A stretch of 43,125 bases of DNA from Dehalococcoidia bacterium (lineage in GTDB: Bacteria > Chloroflexota > Dehalococcoidia > UBA3495): NCBI GenBank assembly GCA_030753265.1, contig JASMCQ010000096.1, positions 1 to 43,125 on the forward strand. The letters run 5' to 3'. The translations under genes and the position numbers were made by a program. The notes under the pieces are model-generated. The model saw only the letters and a list, made by a program, of their open reading frames with translations, was not told the DNA's origin and ran no database searches. Shown in pieces: positions 30,416 through 38,497 of the stretch; the first letter of the stretch is position 1, and the number at the start of each line of letters is the position of its first letter.

Positions 30416-31569
30416 GGGATCTGCACGTACGGCATGTTCTTGGCTTGGTCGATGGGCCGCCGCTCGATAAACGCCAAACGCCGTTCCTGGCACTCGTCCG
30501 AGGCGAAGAAATCCGGGATATGATCCTGCACCGGGGATCGCTCGGGCACGATGAAATGGTCGTGTTGGTCGTAGGAGATTCTCTGCATTTGTAGAATGAC
30601 CGGGCTCACCCTCTTGATGTCGGTTATCCACCGGTCCACCTCCTCCCACAGCTTGCTCGGCTCCACCACCTTGTTGACCAGGCCCATCTCATAGGCTTCC
30701 TGGGCCGTGTATTGGCGGCAGATCATCCACATCTCCCGGGCCCGTTTTTGTCCGATACGGCCGGCTAACCGGGCGACGGTGTGCCCGGCGGCGGGGCTAC
30801 CCACCCGGGGCCCGGTCTGGCCGAAACGGGAACGGGTGGTGGCGATGGTGAAGTCACTCTGGTAGGCGAGAATGTTGCCCGAGCCGATGGCGAAGCCATC
30901 GACCGCGGCAATCACGGGCATGGGCATCTGCCGGATAACCTCGCCGTAGGTCACTGTAGCAAGCCCCCGGTAGTCCGCCCGTTCCACCTCGGGGTCATAG
31001 CTCTGGTCGTTGCCCGTGCAGAAGCCATTGGGCCCGGCTCCGGAGATAACCACGACGCGGATGTCCGGGGTCTTGGCGGCGTCCAGCAGCGCGTCCGCCA
31101 TTTCGTCCATCGTGATGCCACGCTTGGCGTTGTAGGTCTCGGGCCGGTTGAGCATCAACCAGGCGACCCCGTCCCGCTTCTCGTAAATTACGTCCGAGTA
31201 GCCCTCGGAATCGATGATGGGGCCTAGATAGCTGGAGAACCGCTGGTCAACCATGTCCAGCGCCTCCTGCAACACCTGAAGAAGCTCGGGTACCGAGAGG
31301 TCCTGCCGGGCCGCGCCGGTAATCTCGTCCTCTCCCAAGGTGGAGCGGATACCCTTGGTGCCGAGCCAGCGGGAGTAGCCCCGGGTGAAGTCGTGAACGG
31401 CGGGGCAGGCCTTGTGGGAAAAATCCAAGCGCCGGCTGGTCTTCAGGTCGTCGATGGTGAGCCTGAAGGCCGCTTGTTCTTCTCCCGGAGAGGTCTTCAG
31501 GCTGAAGTTGAACCCGACCCCGGCCCGCTCGTAGTTTACGCTGCTCTCGAAAAGAACGTTGGATGCCAT
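30406..31569 (-). CDS. MenB/BadI-like enoyl-CoA hydratase family protein with long N-terminal extension (387 aa)
   Basis: The crotonase domain occupies about residues 128-387. It has the MenB/2-ketocyclohexanecarboxyl-CoA hydrolase signatures FCTGNDQ (183-189), GFAIGSGN (225-232), FGQTGPRVGS (249-258), and KRAREMWMICRQYTAQEAYEMGLVN (about 275-299). MenB makes dihydroxynaphthoyl-CoA; BadI opens a 2-oxocyclohexane ring by reverse Dieckmann reaction. With no menaquinone genes here and a catabolic setting, ring opening is the better guess. Unusually, about 125 residues precede the domain, with no similarity I recognise (acidic and basic mixed, SVPELLQVLQEALDMVDQR helix). ATG 31569 follows GAGGGGG; a longer frame to 31659 lacks a ribosome site. 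Confidence 0.85.
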   Translation of the reverse strand: MASNVLFESSVNYERAGVGFNFSLKTSPGEEQAAFRLTIDDLKTSRRLDFSHKACPAVHDFTRGYSRWLGTKGIRSTLGEDEITGAARQDLSVPELLQVLQEALDMVDQRFSSYLGPIIDSEGYSDVIYEKRDGVAWLMLNRPETYNAKRGITMDEMADALLDAAKTPDIRVVVISGAGPNGFCTGNDQSYDPEVERADYRGLATVTYGEVIRQMPMPVIAAVDGFAIGSGNILAYQSDFTIATTRSRFGQTGPRVGSPAAGHTVARLAGRIGQKRAREMWMICRQYTAQEAYEMGLVNKVVEPSKLWEEVDRWITDIKRVSPVILQMQRISYDQHDHFIVPERSPVQDHIPDFFASDECQERRLAFIERRPIDQAKNMPYVQIPIK

Positions 31570-31881
31570 AGTTCCCCCTCTTGCTTTTGATAGTCTCGAA
31601 TGCGAATCGCTCTGGCCCGGTTGACGCCGCGACCGGTCCTTGCCGCCGGCAGCGGTCACGGTGGGCTCGGGTTGGGCTCACCTCCGGACCGCGTGGGCCG
31701 GCGCACGGACCATGGGAAGCTCCCTCATGGGAGGTTCCGTGGTGGACGGTGGCCTCGAGGAGCGGGCGCGCGAACCCGCGGCAAACCCCTGGCAGTATAC
31801 CTCGATAACCCTACGACCTCCAACCGGCGACGGTGGCGGGGAAAAGCCCCTGCGGTCCGGCCTGCCTTGAACCGGCCTTGG
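31570..31881. other. Non-coding stretch upstream of the MenB-like gene
   Basis: Together with the family A element at 31882-32048 this makes a 564-bp gap. It must contain the promoter of the MenB-like gene on the minus strand. I see no convincing promoter boxes, no RNA gene and no coding sequence with family features. Confidence 0.45.
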
Positions 31882-32048
31882 TCTGGTGTCTCGTAAATAG
31901 CTTGATACCCAGTTCGTCATCCCGGCGAAGGCCGGGATCCAGTTAGCGCTTCCCTGGATTCCGGCCCCGATGCAATCGGGGACGATTGTGGGGAGGGAAT
32001 GCCGCACAAATTCGCCGATGTGAAGCTACTTACGAGGCAATACACTAG
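31882..32048. repeat. MITE-like element family A, copy 3
   Basis: The best-preserved copy. The left end is TCTGGTGTCTCGTAAATAGC. The right end, on the other strand, is CTAGTGTATTGCCTCGTAAG followed by TAGCT. The interior has CGTCATCCCGGCGAAGGCCG, a GGATCCAG/CTGGATTCC inverted pair around 31935-31960, and GATGCAATCGGGGACGATTG. It is 167 bp and lies between two minus-strand genes (MenB-like and the COG2159 amidohydrolase). Confidence 0.72.
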
Positions 32049-32133
32049 CTACGAGGCTCCCAGGAACGGGGCTGGAAGCAAGTAGCATCCATGCCGGTTG
32101 AAACGTCATTTCCGATGGAGACCGGCATTTCCC

Positions 32134-33111
32134 TCATAACCCCAGCAGCCGCCGGGCGTTTCCCCCGTTGATCAACTCCCGCTCGGCTTCGGTGCAAGCC
32201 AAGCCGTCTATCATTACGTTGAATTCATCGTAATGGGCGAATGGGTGATCGGTTCCGTACAGCAGCTTTACCGCTCCATAGCTTCTGTAGCAGTAGTCCA
32301 ATGCCTCGGGGCTGTGGGCCACCGTGTCCACGTAAATCTTGTCGAAGTAGTTGCGGACCGGTTGGGAAAGCTTCTCCCACTGATCCGGCGGTGTCCAGGC
32401 GTCGATCATCCGCCCCACGCGGCCACTGATGTAGGGCACGAACCCGCCCGTGTGGGGCACAATCAGCTTCAGGTCCGGCACTTCCTGGAACAGACCGCTC
32501 ATCATCATTCGCACCGTGGCCAGCGAGGTATCGAACATGAAGGCCATACCCGGCCCCAGGGGCCGTTGGTCGATGCCGTTCATGTTCAAGGGGGCCGTCG
32601 GGTGCATGTTCATGGGCACCCCCATTTCCGCCACGTGTTTGTAGACCGGCCAGAACTCCGGGCTGTCCAGCGTCTTCTGCTTGATGTTGGAAAACAGATA
32701 TGCTCCCTTGAACCCCAGTTGGTTCACGCACCGGTCGATCTCGGCAATGGTGCGTTGGGCACTGCCCCATCCCAGGCTGGCCCAAGCGGCGAACTTGCCG
32801 GGATGCCGGGCGACGACCTCGGCCAGATAGTCGTTGATGCGGGAGGCCCAGTCGTCGGCCTCATCCCCGCCCAAGAGTTCGGGGCCGGGTACCCCATGGC
32901 TGAGGACCGACGTCCCGATGCCCAGGTCCTCCATGGCCCGGAGCTTGGCATCCTCGTCGATGGTGGCCACCGCCGAGGGATGCCGGTACCCGCCGGCGCA
33001 ACTCACGAAATACGTTCCGCCTTCGAGGACGGCCTGGGGCAGCGAACTGCGCCCCGCCAGGTATTTCAGGTAGTCAAGAAAAATCAGGTGGCTATGGACG
33101 TCGACGCGCAT
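32134..33111 (-). CDS. Amidohydrolase family protein, ACMSD-like (COG2159 type, 325 aa)
   Basis: A metal-dependent TIM-barrel hydrolase or decarboxylase of the ACMSD/gamma-resorcylate decarboxylase group. Metal-site motifs are visible: VDVHSH at residues 3-8 (HxH type), MNMHPTAP near 168, VPHTGG near 220 and YGTDHPF near 288, where the Asp belongs to the last barrel strand. Members decarboxylate aromatic or unsaturated dicarboxylic acids or hydrolyse related substrates. ATG 33111 follows GGAGAG. It is a single gene, separated from the MenB-like gene by a family A element and from pepC by a family B element. Confidence 0.88.
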   Translation of the reverse strand: MRVDVHSHLIFLDYLKYLAGRSSLPQAVLEGGTYFVSCAGGYRHPSAVATIDEDAKLRAMEDLGIGTSVLSHGVPGPELLGGDEADDWASRINDYLAEVVARHPGKFAAWASLGWGSAQRTIAEIDRCVNQLGFKGAYLFSNIKQKTLDSPEFWPVYKHVAEMGVPMNMHPTAPLNMNGIDQRPLGPGMAFMFDTSLATVRMMMSGLFQEVPDLKLIVPHTGGFVPYISGRVGRMIDAWTPPDQWEKLSQPVRNYFDKIYVDTVAHSPEALDYCYRSYGAVKLLYGTDHPFAHYDEFNVMIDGLACTEAERELINGGNARRLLGL

Positions 33112-33140
33112 GGACTCTCCGAAATGGTTGTTCGGTTCTG

Positions 33141-33385
33141 GAGCCTATCCAGTAACCAGGCGCTGTGGTTCGACAAGCTCACCACGAACGGGGGAAAATC
33201 CCTTCATCCCGAGTTCATGCCTTCATGCCAAACTCATATCCCTTCATACCAAACTCATATCCGTTCGTCCTGAGTCTAAATCCGTTCATTCTGAGCCTAC
33301 ATCCGTTCATTCTAAGCCTAAATCCGTTCGTCCTGAGCTTGTCGAAGGAGCGCAGTGGCCTTCTTGGGAGATGTTGGATAGGCTC
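33141..33385. repeat. Composite element family B, locus 3, with 21-bp tandem array
   Basis: Fills the 301-bp gap 33112-33412. The outer inverted ends GAGCCTATCCA (33141-33151) and TGGATAGGCTC (33375-33385) are perfect. Inside are the arm GTGGTTCGACAAGCTCACCA from 33165 and its counterpart CCGTTCGTCCTGAGCTTGTC from about 33324. Between them, units of exactly 21 bp begin TTC at 33222, 33243, 33264, 33285, 33306 and 33327. The first two resemble TTCATRCCAAACTCATATCC; the next three resemble TTCATTCTGAGCCTAAATCC; the last runs into the right arm. Because 21 bp is seven codons, one frame reads as a PFILSLN-like heptapeptide repeat, but there is no start site for it. Confidence 0.75.
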
Positions 33386-33412
33386 TCGGTAGATAGCCCG
33401 GGACAGTGAACC

Positions 33413-34789
33413 TTATCGGGCCAATGACCCCATGGGGTCCCAGGCGGGCAAGACTATGGGATCAAGCTCCATGGCAGCCTGCAACTCGGGGGGAAGGTAT
33501 TCCTTGGGTACGGCGATTTCAAACATGTACTCGGCAAACCAGGAGTCGTTCATGAGGAAGAAGCCCTTGTTACCCACCTTGTCGTCCCAGCTGTTCTCCA
33601 CCCGCCAGCGCCGGGGGACCCCGTCCACCACGTCCACGCCGGTGAACATCATGGCGTGGGTCATGCTGGTCTGGTGATACTCCAACCGTGCCGCTTTCTC
33701 CAATGAGAAATCGGCGCCGTACACACCGGCGTAGTCGAACAACTCCGAGTCCCACAGGCCCAGGTCGCGGTGCATCTGCTTCCCGGTGTCGCAGCCCATC
33801 CACACGGGTTTACCGTCTTGCAACATGCGTTGGGCGATGTCTTTCATGAGCTGGATGTCGACATTCAGATATTTCACGGGCGGGGCATCGACCACGTTCC
33901 CCAGATAGGCTACGGTGAAGGTGGCCCCCACCGGGCTCGACTCCCTGGGATCGTGGACCAGGCTAACGTAGTCTCCGATGGGCGTCGGCAAGAACTTCTC
34001 GGCAAACTCCAGTGGCGTTAGTTTCCCCACCCGGGTGAATTCGCCGTCTTTGTCTTTCCATTGCCAGTCAATAATCGTGGGCGGGGTGCCCAGGTGGATG
34101 CACAAGATGTCGTGAACGACTTTAAGCACGCCGGTCTTGATTCGGCGTAGCTCGTCGATACCGGCTTCCCCCGCATAAGCTTCCCGGATACTCTTTGCCC
34201 CTTGACGCATCTGGTAGTTCAGGCTCGAGTTCAGGCGCGCCGAGTTCCCGGAACTCTCGGTCTCCGGCATGGCGGTTTTGGGAACCACCCCATGCTTGGT
34301 CACCAGGGCGGTGAACATGTCCCATTGTCCCCCGTCGGAGATCGGGGCCTGCAAGAGCCAGGAGACCGTGCGGTCATCCAGGGGTTTGTCGGCCGTCTCG
34401 ATGATTGCCTCCAGGACGAAATTGGCCCGCTCCAACTTGTCCCAGAACATCAGATAGTTTTGGCTGAATTCAAAGTCCTTGACCTTCAGCAATGTCCTGG
34501 TATCGGAACGGCACACGTTCAGTCCGGCGAACATCCAGCAACGGCCCGACCTGGCCTGGTTGGTTACCGACCAATCGTCCAGCATGATCGAGAAAGAGTG
34601 GGGCGATTCGGCTACCACGGACCGGTTTAACGCCACGTCATTGACATCGTGCTGGGCTACAACGTTCTGCAGCAGCTTTCTGGAGGCATCGGCCGCGAAT
34701 TCCTGGCGAAACTCCTCCAGAATTGCTGGGGACAACTCCGTGGTCCCGTGAGAGCTTGCGGCCCGGCTTGTCGGCTTGTTGTTATCCAT
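33413..34789 (-). CDS. pepC: C1-family aminopeptidase / bleomycin hydrolase (458 aa)
   Basis: A papain-fold cytoplasmic aminopeptidase of the PepC/bleomycin hydrolase family, normally a hexamer with the active sites facing an inner chamber. The triad is complete: C84 in QARSGRCWMFAG (Q78 forms the oxyanion hole), H378 in MTHAMMFTGVD and N399 in RVENSWDDKVG. Length is typical. The C-terminus, MGSLAR, ends close to the usual family end that blocks the active-site cleft in aminopeptidase mode. ATG 34789 follows AGGTGA. It stands alone between a family B element and a 560-bp gene-free region; a housekeeping peptide-degradation role is likely. Confidence 0.94.
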   Translation of the reverse strand: MDNNKPTSRAASSHGTTELSPAILEEFRQEFAADASRKLLQNVVAQHDVNDVALNRSVVAESPHSFSIMLDDWSVTNQARSGRCWMFAGLNVCRSDTRTLLKVKDFEFSQNYLMFWDKLERANFVLEAIIETADKPLDDRTVSWLLQAPISDGGQWDMFTALVTKHGVVPKTAMPETESSGNSARLNSSLNYQMRQGAKSIREAYAGEAGIDELRRIKTGVLKVVHDILCIHLGTPPTIIDWQWKDKDGEFTRVGKLTPLEFAEKFLPTPIGDYVSLVHDPRESSPVGATFTVAYLGNVVDAPPVKYLNVDIQLMKDIAQRMLQDGKPVWMGCDTGKQMHRDLGLWDSELFDYAGVYGADFSLEKAARLEYHQTSMTHAMMFTGVDVVDGVPRRWRVENSWDDKVGNKGFFLMNDSWFAEYMFEIAVPKEYLPPELQAAMELDPIVLPAWDPMGSLAR

Positions 34790-35349
34790 TTGCAGTCACC
34801 TGGCGGTTAAAGTTTGATTCAGGGAAACTATTCTACTCCATGAACGGGGGCCGTGGGTGAGACCGTATCTCTGTTCCGCGGCATCGAATGGGCTTTCGGT
34901 TATTCGATTGCTTCCAGGCCGCCCTGGCCAGCTTGGCAGCCCAATCACCATGGGTGGGACCCAGCCGTTCGGAGAAATCCGGCTTTTTCCCCCGATCTCG
35001 CTTTTGCGGTTGCCATCAGACTAATGTCGAAGCCCGCTCCCGACGGCAGCTCCTTGCGCCCCAGCCACGGAAAGCGCATAATCCGGCCTGTCAGAAACAC
35101 CTTCTGGCGAGCCCGGCCTTCGCCCGCTCTTCGCCAAAAGAGCCGTCTTCGCGATCCAAGCCCGACAACCCGCTTGGTCCGCTTTAGGGGTGCGGGACGT
35201 GCGGAGATCGCGACGTCACGACGCCGGCGGCTAGTAATCAGTCAACCCGGTTCTTACTTGAATGACAAGTTCCAGCGCGCGGCCGAGCGACGGCGGGGTA
35301 AGCTGAGGCCCGATGAGATACCGGGCAGAACCTGTGATGGAGGCATGTA
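34790..35349. other. Gene-free divergent region (560 bp)
   Basis: Lies between pepC (minus) and the MmgE/PrpD gene (plus), so both promoters must be here. Open frames present lack Shine-Dalgarno sites and any family pattern. An inverted pair TGGCGA...TCGCCA brackets GCCCGGCCTTCGCCCGCTCT at about 35106-35136, a possible hairpin. No RNA gene recognised. Confidence 0.45.
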
Positions 35350-36723
35350 GTGGTCGTTGAGAATGATGGTTTGACCGAGCAACTGGTTGACTATACTCTG
35401 GGCCTCACCTACGAGAGCATTCCTCCGGAGGTGGTGGACCGGACCAAGCAGTTCTTCCTGGATTTTCTGGGGGTTGCCCTGGGCGGGCGGGCCTTTGCCG
35501 ATTCCAGCGGCCCCATAGTACAGGGTGTGGGAGACCTACTGAACGGGCAGCGGGGCTCCTGCACCGTCGTGGGGGAGGTGGATCGGTACCCCGCTCACTT
35601 CGCCGCGCTGCTGAATGCCGCCTTCGCCCACAGCATGGACTTCGACGATACCCACCGGGCAGCCATCATGCACCCCGGGGCGCCAATCTTCTCCACCCTA
35701 ATGGCCCTGGCCGAGGAGCGCGGGTTATCCGGGAGGGAGTTCCTGACAGCGGCGGTTGCGGCCTACGACGTGGCCAACAAGATCAACCGGGCCATCGGGG
35801 AGGGTGTCCACAAGCGAGGATTCCACCCCACGGCGACCACGGGAATCTTTGCGGCCACCATGGCGGGCGCCCGGCTACTAGGCTTGAGCCGGGAGCAGGT
35901 CCTCAACGCCGTGGGCTTGAACGGCAGCCAAGCGGCCGGCTCCCAGCAGTTCCTGGAGAATGGGGCCTGGAATAAGCGGCTCCACGTGGGTCTGGCCGCC
36001 CACAACGCCATCTACGCGCTGGTCATGGCCCGGCATGGCTTCAAAGGCGCTTCCCATCCCCTGGAGGGGCGCTTCGGCTACTTCTATAACTACTCCGCCG
36101 ATGGGTGGGACCCCGACAAGATCACCGGTCTGGGTACCGACTTCGAGGTGATGTACACGGCCATCAAGCCCTATCCGTGCTGCCGTTACAACCATGGGCC
36201 CATCGATGCCGTGCTGGATCTGAGCCGGGAGAACCGGCTTTCTCCCCAGGACATCGCCGCCATGGACGTGTACTGCAGCCCCCTGGGCTGCGATCTGGTG
36301 GGGCAACCGGAGGAGTCGAAACGGAATCCCACCAGCGAGGTAGCCGGGCAGTTCAGCGTCTATTTCGCCACCGCAGTGGCTGCGGTAGACGGGGAGTACA
36401 CTTGGCAGAGCTACGACAAGCTTCAGGACCCCATGGTGAAGAACCTTATGGAGCTGACCACCTGCCACCCCTCTCAGGAGATGAAGGGGATGGGTTGCCG
36501 GGTGACCATCACCACCGGGAACGGCCGGAAGCTCAGTAAGGATGTCCCCCTAGCCAAGGGAGAGCCGGAGAATCCCCTGACCCGAGACGAGATCGAGGCG
36601 AAGTTCGCCACCCTGGCTCACCCGGCACTGGGGAAGGAGCGGGCTGCCGACGTCATCGTACGAGTCCGGGCCCTCGAGGGTCTCGAGGATTTGCACGAGT
36701 TGGCCACCGCCCTCCGGCCGTAG
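35350..36723 (+). CDS. MmgE/PrpD family protein, copy 1 (457 aa)
   Basis: Family of 2-methylcitrate dehydratase (PrpD), cis-aconitate decarboxylase-like enzymes and MmgE. It has the conserved early DFLGVALGG, HSMDFDDTH (about residues 94-102), HPTATTGIFAA (about 159-169) and KPYPCCRYNHGPIDA (about 275-289), typical active-site regions of the family. The start is GTG 35350 after GGAGG. It is paralogous to the gene at 38498-39877, sharing most of these segments. No methylcitrate synthase or lyase (PrpB/PrpC) is nearby, so the propionate pathway is not implied. The substrate is probably another hydroxy-acid. Confidence 0.9.
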   Translation: MVVENDGLTEQLVDYTLGLTYESIPPEVVDRTKQFFLDFLGVALGGRAFADSSGPIVQGVGDLLNGQRGSCTVVGEVDRYPAHFAALLNAAFAHSMDFDDTHRAAIMHPGAPIFSTLMALAEERGLSGREFLTAAVAAYDVANKINRAIGEGVHKRGFHPTATTGIFAATMAGARLLGLSREQVLNAVGLNGSQAAGSQQFLENGAWNKRLHVGLAAHNAIYALVMARHGFKGASHPLEGRFGYFYNYSADGWDPDKITGLGTDFEVMYTAIKPYPCCRYNHGPIDAVLDLSRENRLSPQDIAAMDVYCSPLGCDLVGQPEESKRNPTSEVAGQFSVYFATAVAAVDGEYTWQSYDKLQDPMVKNLMELTTCHPSQEMKGMGCRVTITTGNGRKLSKDVPLAKGEPENPLTRDEIEAKFATLAHPALGKERAADVIVRVRALEGLEDLHELATALRP

Positions 36724-36844
36724 CGGAGGGCCTCCCGAATAAAACGGGACCGCGATAGTCGGCCAGGAGTCAAACCCGCCGGGTTGGCCCTGGCTCAATA
36801 TCGCGGTCCGATTGTCGCCGTCGCCGGCGGTCTGCACCCGTCCT

Positions 36845-37014
36845 CTACTGCACTGTCCATTAAATAGCTCTACACCGGCAAAGTCATGCGGCATACCCAC
36901 CAGCGATCGTCCCCGATTGCATCGGGGCCGGAATCCAGAGAAGCGTTAGCTGGATCCCGGCCTTCGCCGGGATGACGGGCGGGATATCAAACCATTTACG
37001 AGTCAGCAGATTAG
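36845..37014. repeat. MITE-like element family A, copy 4 (supplies neighbour's stop codon)
   Basis: Inverted orientation. The left end CTACTGCACTGTCCATTAAA then TAGCT matches the right end of copy 2. The right end on the minus strand reads CTAATCTGCTGACTCGTAAA then TGG, aligned position by position with CTAGTCCAGTGTCTCGTAAATGG-type ends. The terminal CTAA overlaps 37011-37014, so its TAA is the stop codon of the CapA-like gene. The interior has GATCGTCCCCGATTGCATCG and a GGATCCCGGCCTTCGCCGGG segment. Confidence 0.7.
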
Positions 37015-38390
37015 CCGACCTTGATCACCCCCACCCCATCTTCCACATCCACCCTGGTCCCATAGGGCGCGGAGAGCCGCTGGAAGAGGCTCAGGACCTC
37101 CTCGGCCACTTTGCCATCGGCCAGGGCGGGCCGTCCCCGTTGGGAGCGCGGCCGTTTGAATCCCAGATCTATCGGGTAGAGCCGTATCTCCAAGAGCTGT
37201 TTGGCTTTGAAGGTGATGGTGGCCACGGCGTTGCGCCACCGGAAGGGCTCGACGGCGAACCCTGCCCACTCGTCCAGGTGCTCCCTGCCCGACCTGAAAT
37301 CGAAGAAGTCGGCGGGGGTTGCCTCCCATCCCAACCCAACCCGGGTCATGTTATCCCATGGCATCTGGGCGACCGTGTCGTTCTGGAGCGTAAGGTGACC
37401 CAGGGCGTAGAAGATCGGCTTTCCGTTGTAGATTTCGATGCCCCGGTCCACGTGGGGGCCGTGGCCCGAAAAGACGTCGGCGCCGGCGTCGATCGCGGCA
37501 TGGGCGAAGGCGACGACCAGGTCCGCGGGATCATCCGAGGTGTTGCCTTGCTCGTGGGTGTGCATGCTGACGATGACCCAGTCCGCCTGGCGCCGGGCGT
37601 CACGGATACGCTGGAGGTTCCCTTCAACGTCTTCACGATCAAGGATATGTTGCGTTTCGAAATTCTCCCCCAGGGTGAATAGAGTACCGTTGGGTTCCGG
37701 GTACTGCCACTCATTATTCAGGCTCGGCAAGAAAAGCTGGTTGTCGTCGTCTTCAGCAAAATTGCCCTGCCAGGGGTTGGCCCTGCGATGGGCTTTGAAC
37801 CTCTCGAAGCCCAACCCCTCGCTGAGGCGGCGTAGCCCGTCGAAAACAGGCTTGTCCACGGTGTACTGGGTCATATAGCGGAGGACGTTGGCTCCGGGGC
37901 GCCCGGCCCCATCGCGCCACTGCTCTCCCGCCCGCATCGCCTGGGGCCCGGAGGAGGTGACTGAGATGAGGGCGATTCGACCCTTTGGCGTGTCCAGATA
38001 GGCCGGCGAGCGGGCTTCCGACAGGTTGCGGCCCGTACCCGCGTGGGGCATGCCATACTCATCCAGGTTGCGGATATTGGTGAGGATGCCGTTCTCGCCA
38101 AAGTCGTAGGCATGATTGTTGGAACAGGACACCATCTTGATGCCGAGCCACTGCAGCTCCTTGATAATCTTGGGATCGGCGCGCATGTACGTCCCCCCCG
38201 GTCTGCCGGTAGGGGGATCTTCATAGTTGTGAAATAGCATCTCAGCGTTGGTGATCGCGACATCGGCGCCGTTGAGTAACTCCACCAAGTTCAAGAAGCG
38301 CTTTTCCTTGAACACCGACATGCTCCGGCTGATGATCGAGTCCCCAGAGATGGCTATCTGAATATCGTTACTCTCCGCCTCGTACAGCAA
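37011..38390 (-). CDS. CapA family metallophosphatase-like protein (459 aa)
   Basis: Calcineurin-like fold of the CapA/PgsA family, originally linked to poly-gamma-glutamate capsule export. Metal-ligand motifs are present in order: ISGDSIISR (residues 14-22), ITNAEMLF (about 46-53), SCSNNHAYDFG (about 88-98), VSMHTHEQGN and FSGHGPHVDRGIE. Unlike capsule CapA it has no signal peptide or membrane anchor, so it is probably cytoplasmic and may act on another phosphoester. The start is TTG 38390, directly after AAGGAGGAG. The stop TAA is formed by the end of a family A element, so the original C-terminus may have been different. It is placed between two MmgE/PrpD paralogues. Confidence 0.85.
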   Translation of the reverse strand: MLYEAESNDIQIAISGDSIISRSMSVFKEKRFLNLVELLNGADVAITNAEMLFHNYEDPPTGRPGGTYMRADPKIIKELQWLGIKMVSCSNNHAYDFGENGILTNIRNLDEYGMPHAGTGRNLSEARSPAYLDTPKGRIALISVTSSGPQAMRAGEQWRDGAGRPGANVLRYMTQYTVDKPVFDGLRRLSEGLGFERFKAHRRANPWQGNFAEDDDNQLFLPSLNNEWQYPEPNGTLFTLGENFETQHILDREDVEGNLQRIRDARRQADWVIVSMHTHEQGNTSDDPADLVVAFAHAAIDAGADVFSGHGPHVDRGIEIYNGKPIFYALGHLTLQNDTVAQMPWDNMTRVGLGWEATPADFFDFRSGREHLDEWAGFAVEPFRWRNAVATITFKAKQLLEIRLYPIDLGFKRPRSQRGRPALADGKVAEEVLSLFQRLSAPYGTRVDVEDGVGVIKVG

Positions 38391-38497
38391 GGCTCCTCCT
38401 TCTGCTACCTATGCCGGGCTCGACGCACCCCCCCGGGGATGGTCTGGGCCGCCGGCAAGAGAATTAATCCGGGCCCTCGGCTCGAGAGCGACGGGTT

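Noticed and set aside
33222..33347. CRISPR array
   Set aside because: Units are 21 bp with no separate repeat and spacer parts, no cas genes, and inverted arms at both ends.
33165..33392. 75-codon frame with heptapeptide repeats (PFILSLN type)
   Set aside because: The periodicity follows from the 21-bp DNA array; there is no ribosome site, and the DNA structure (arms, outer inverted ends) explains the pattern better.
34853..35350. 165-codon frame upstream of MmgE/PrpD copy 1
   Set aside because: No Shine-Dalgarno, composition like shifted-frame noise, and it overlaps the leader of the real gene.
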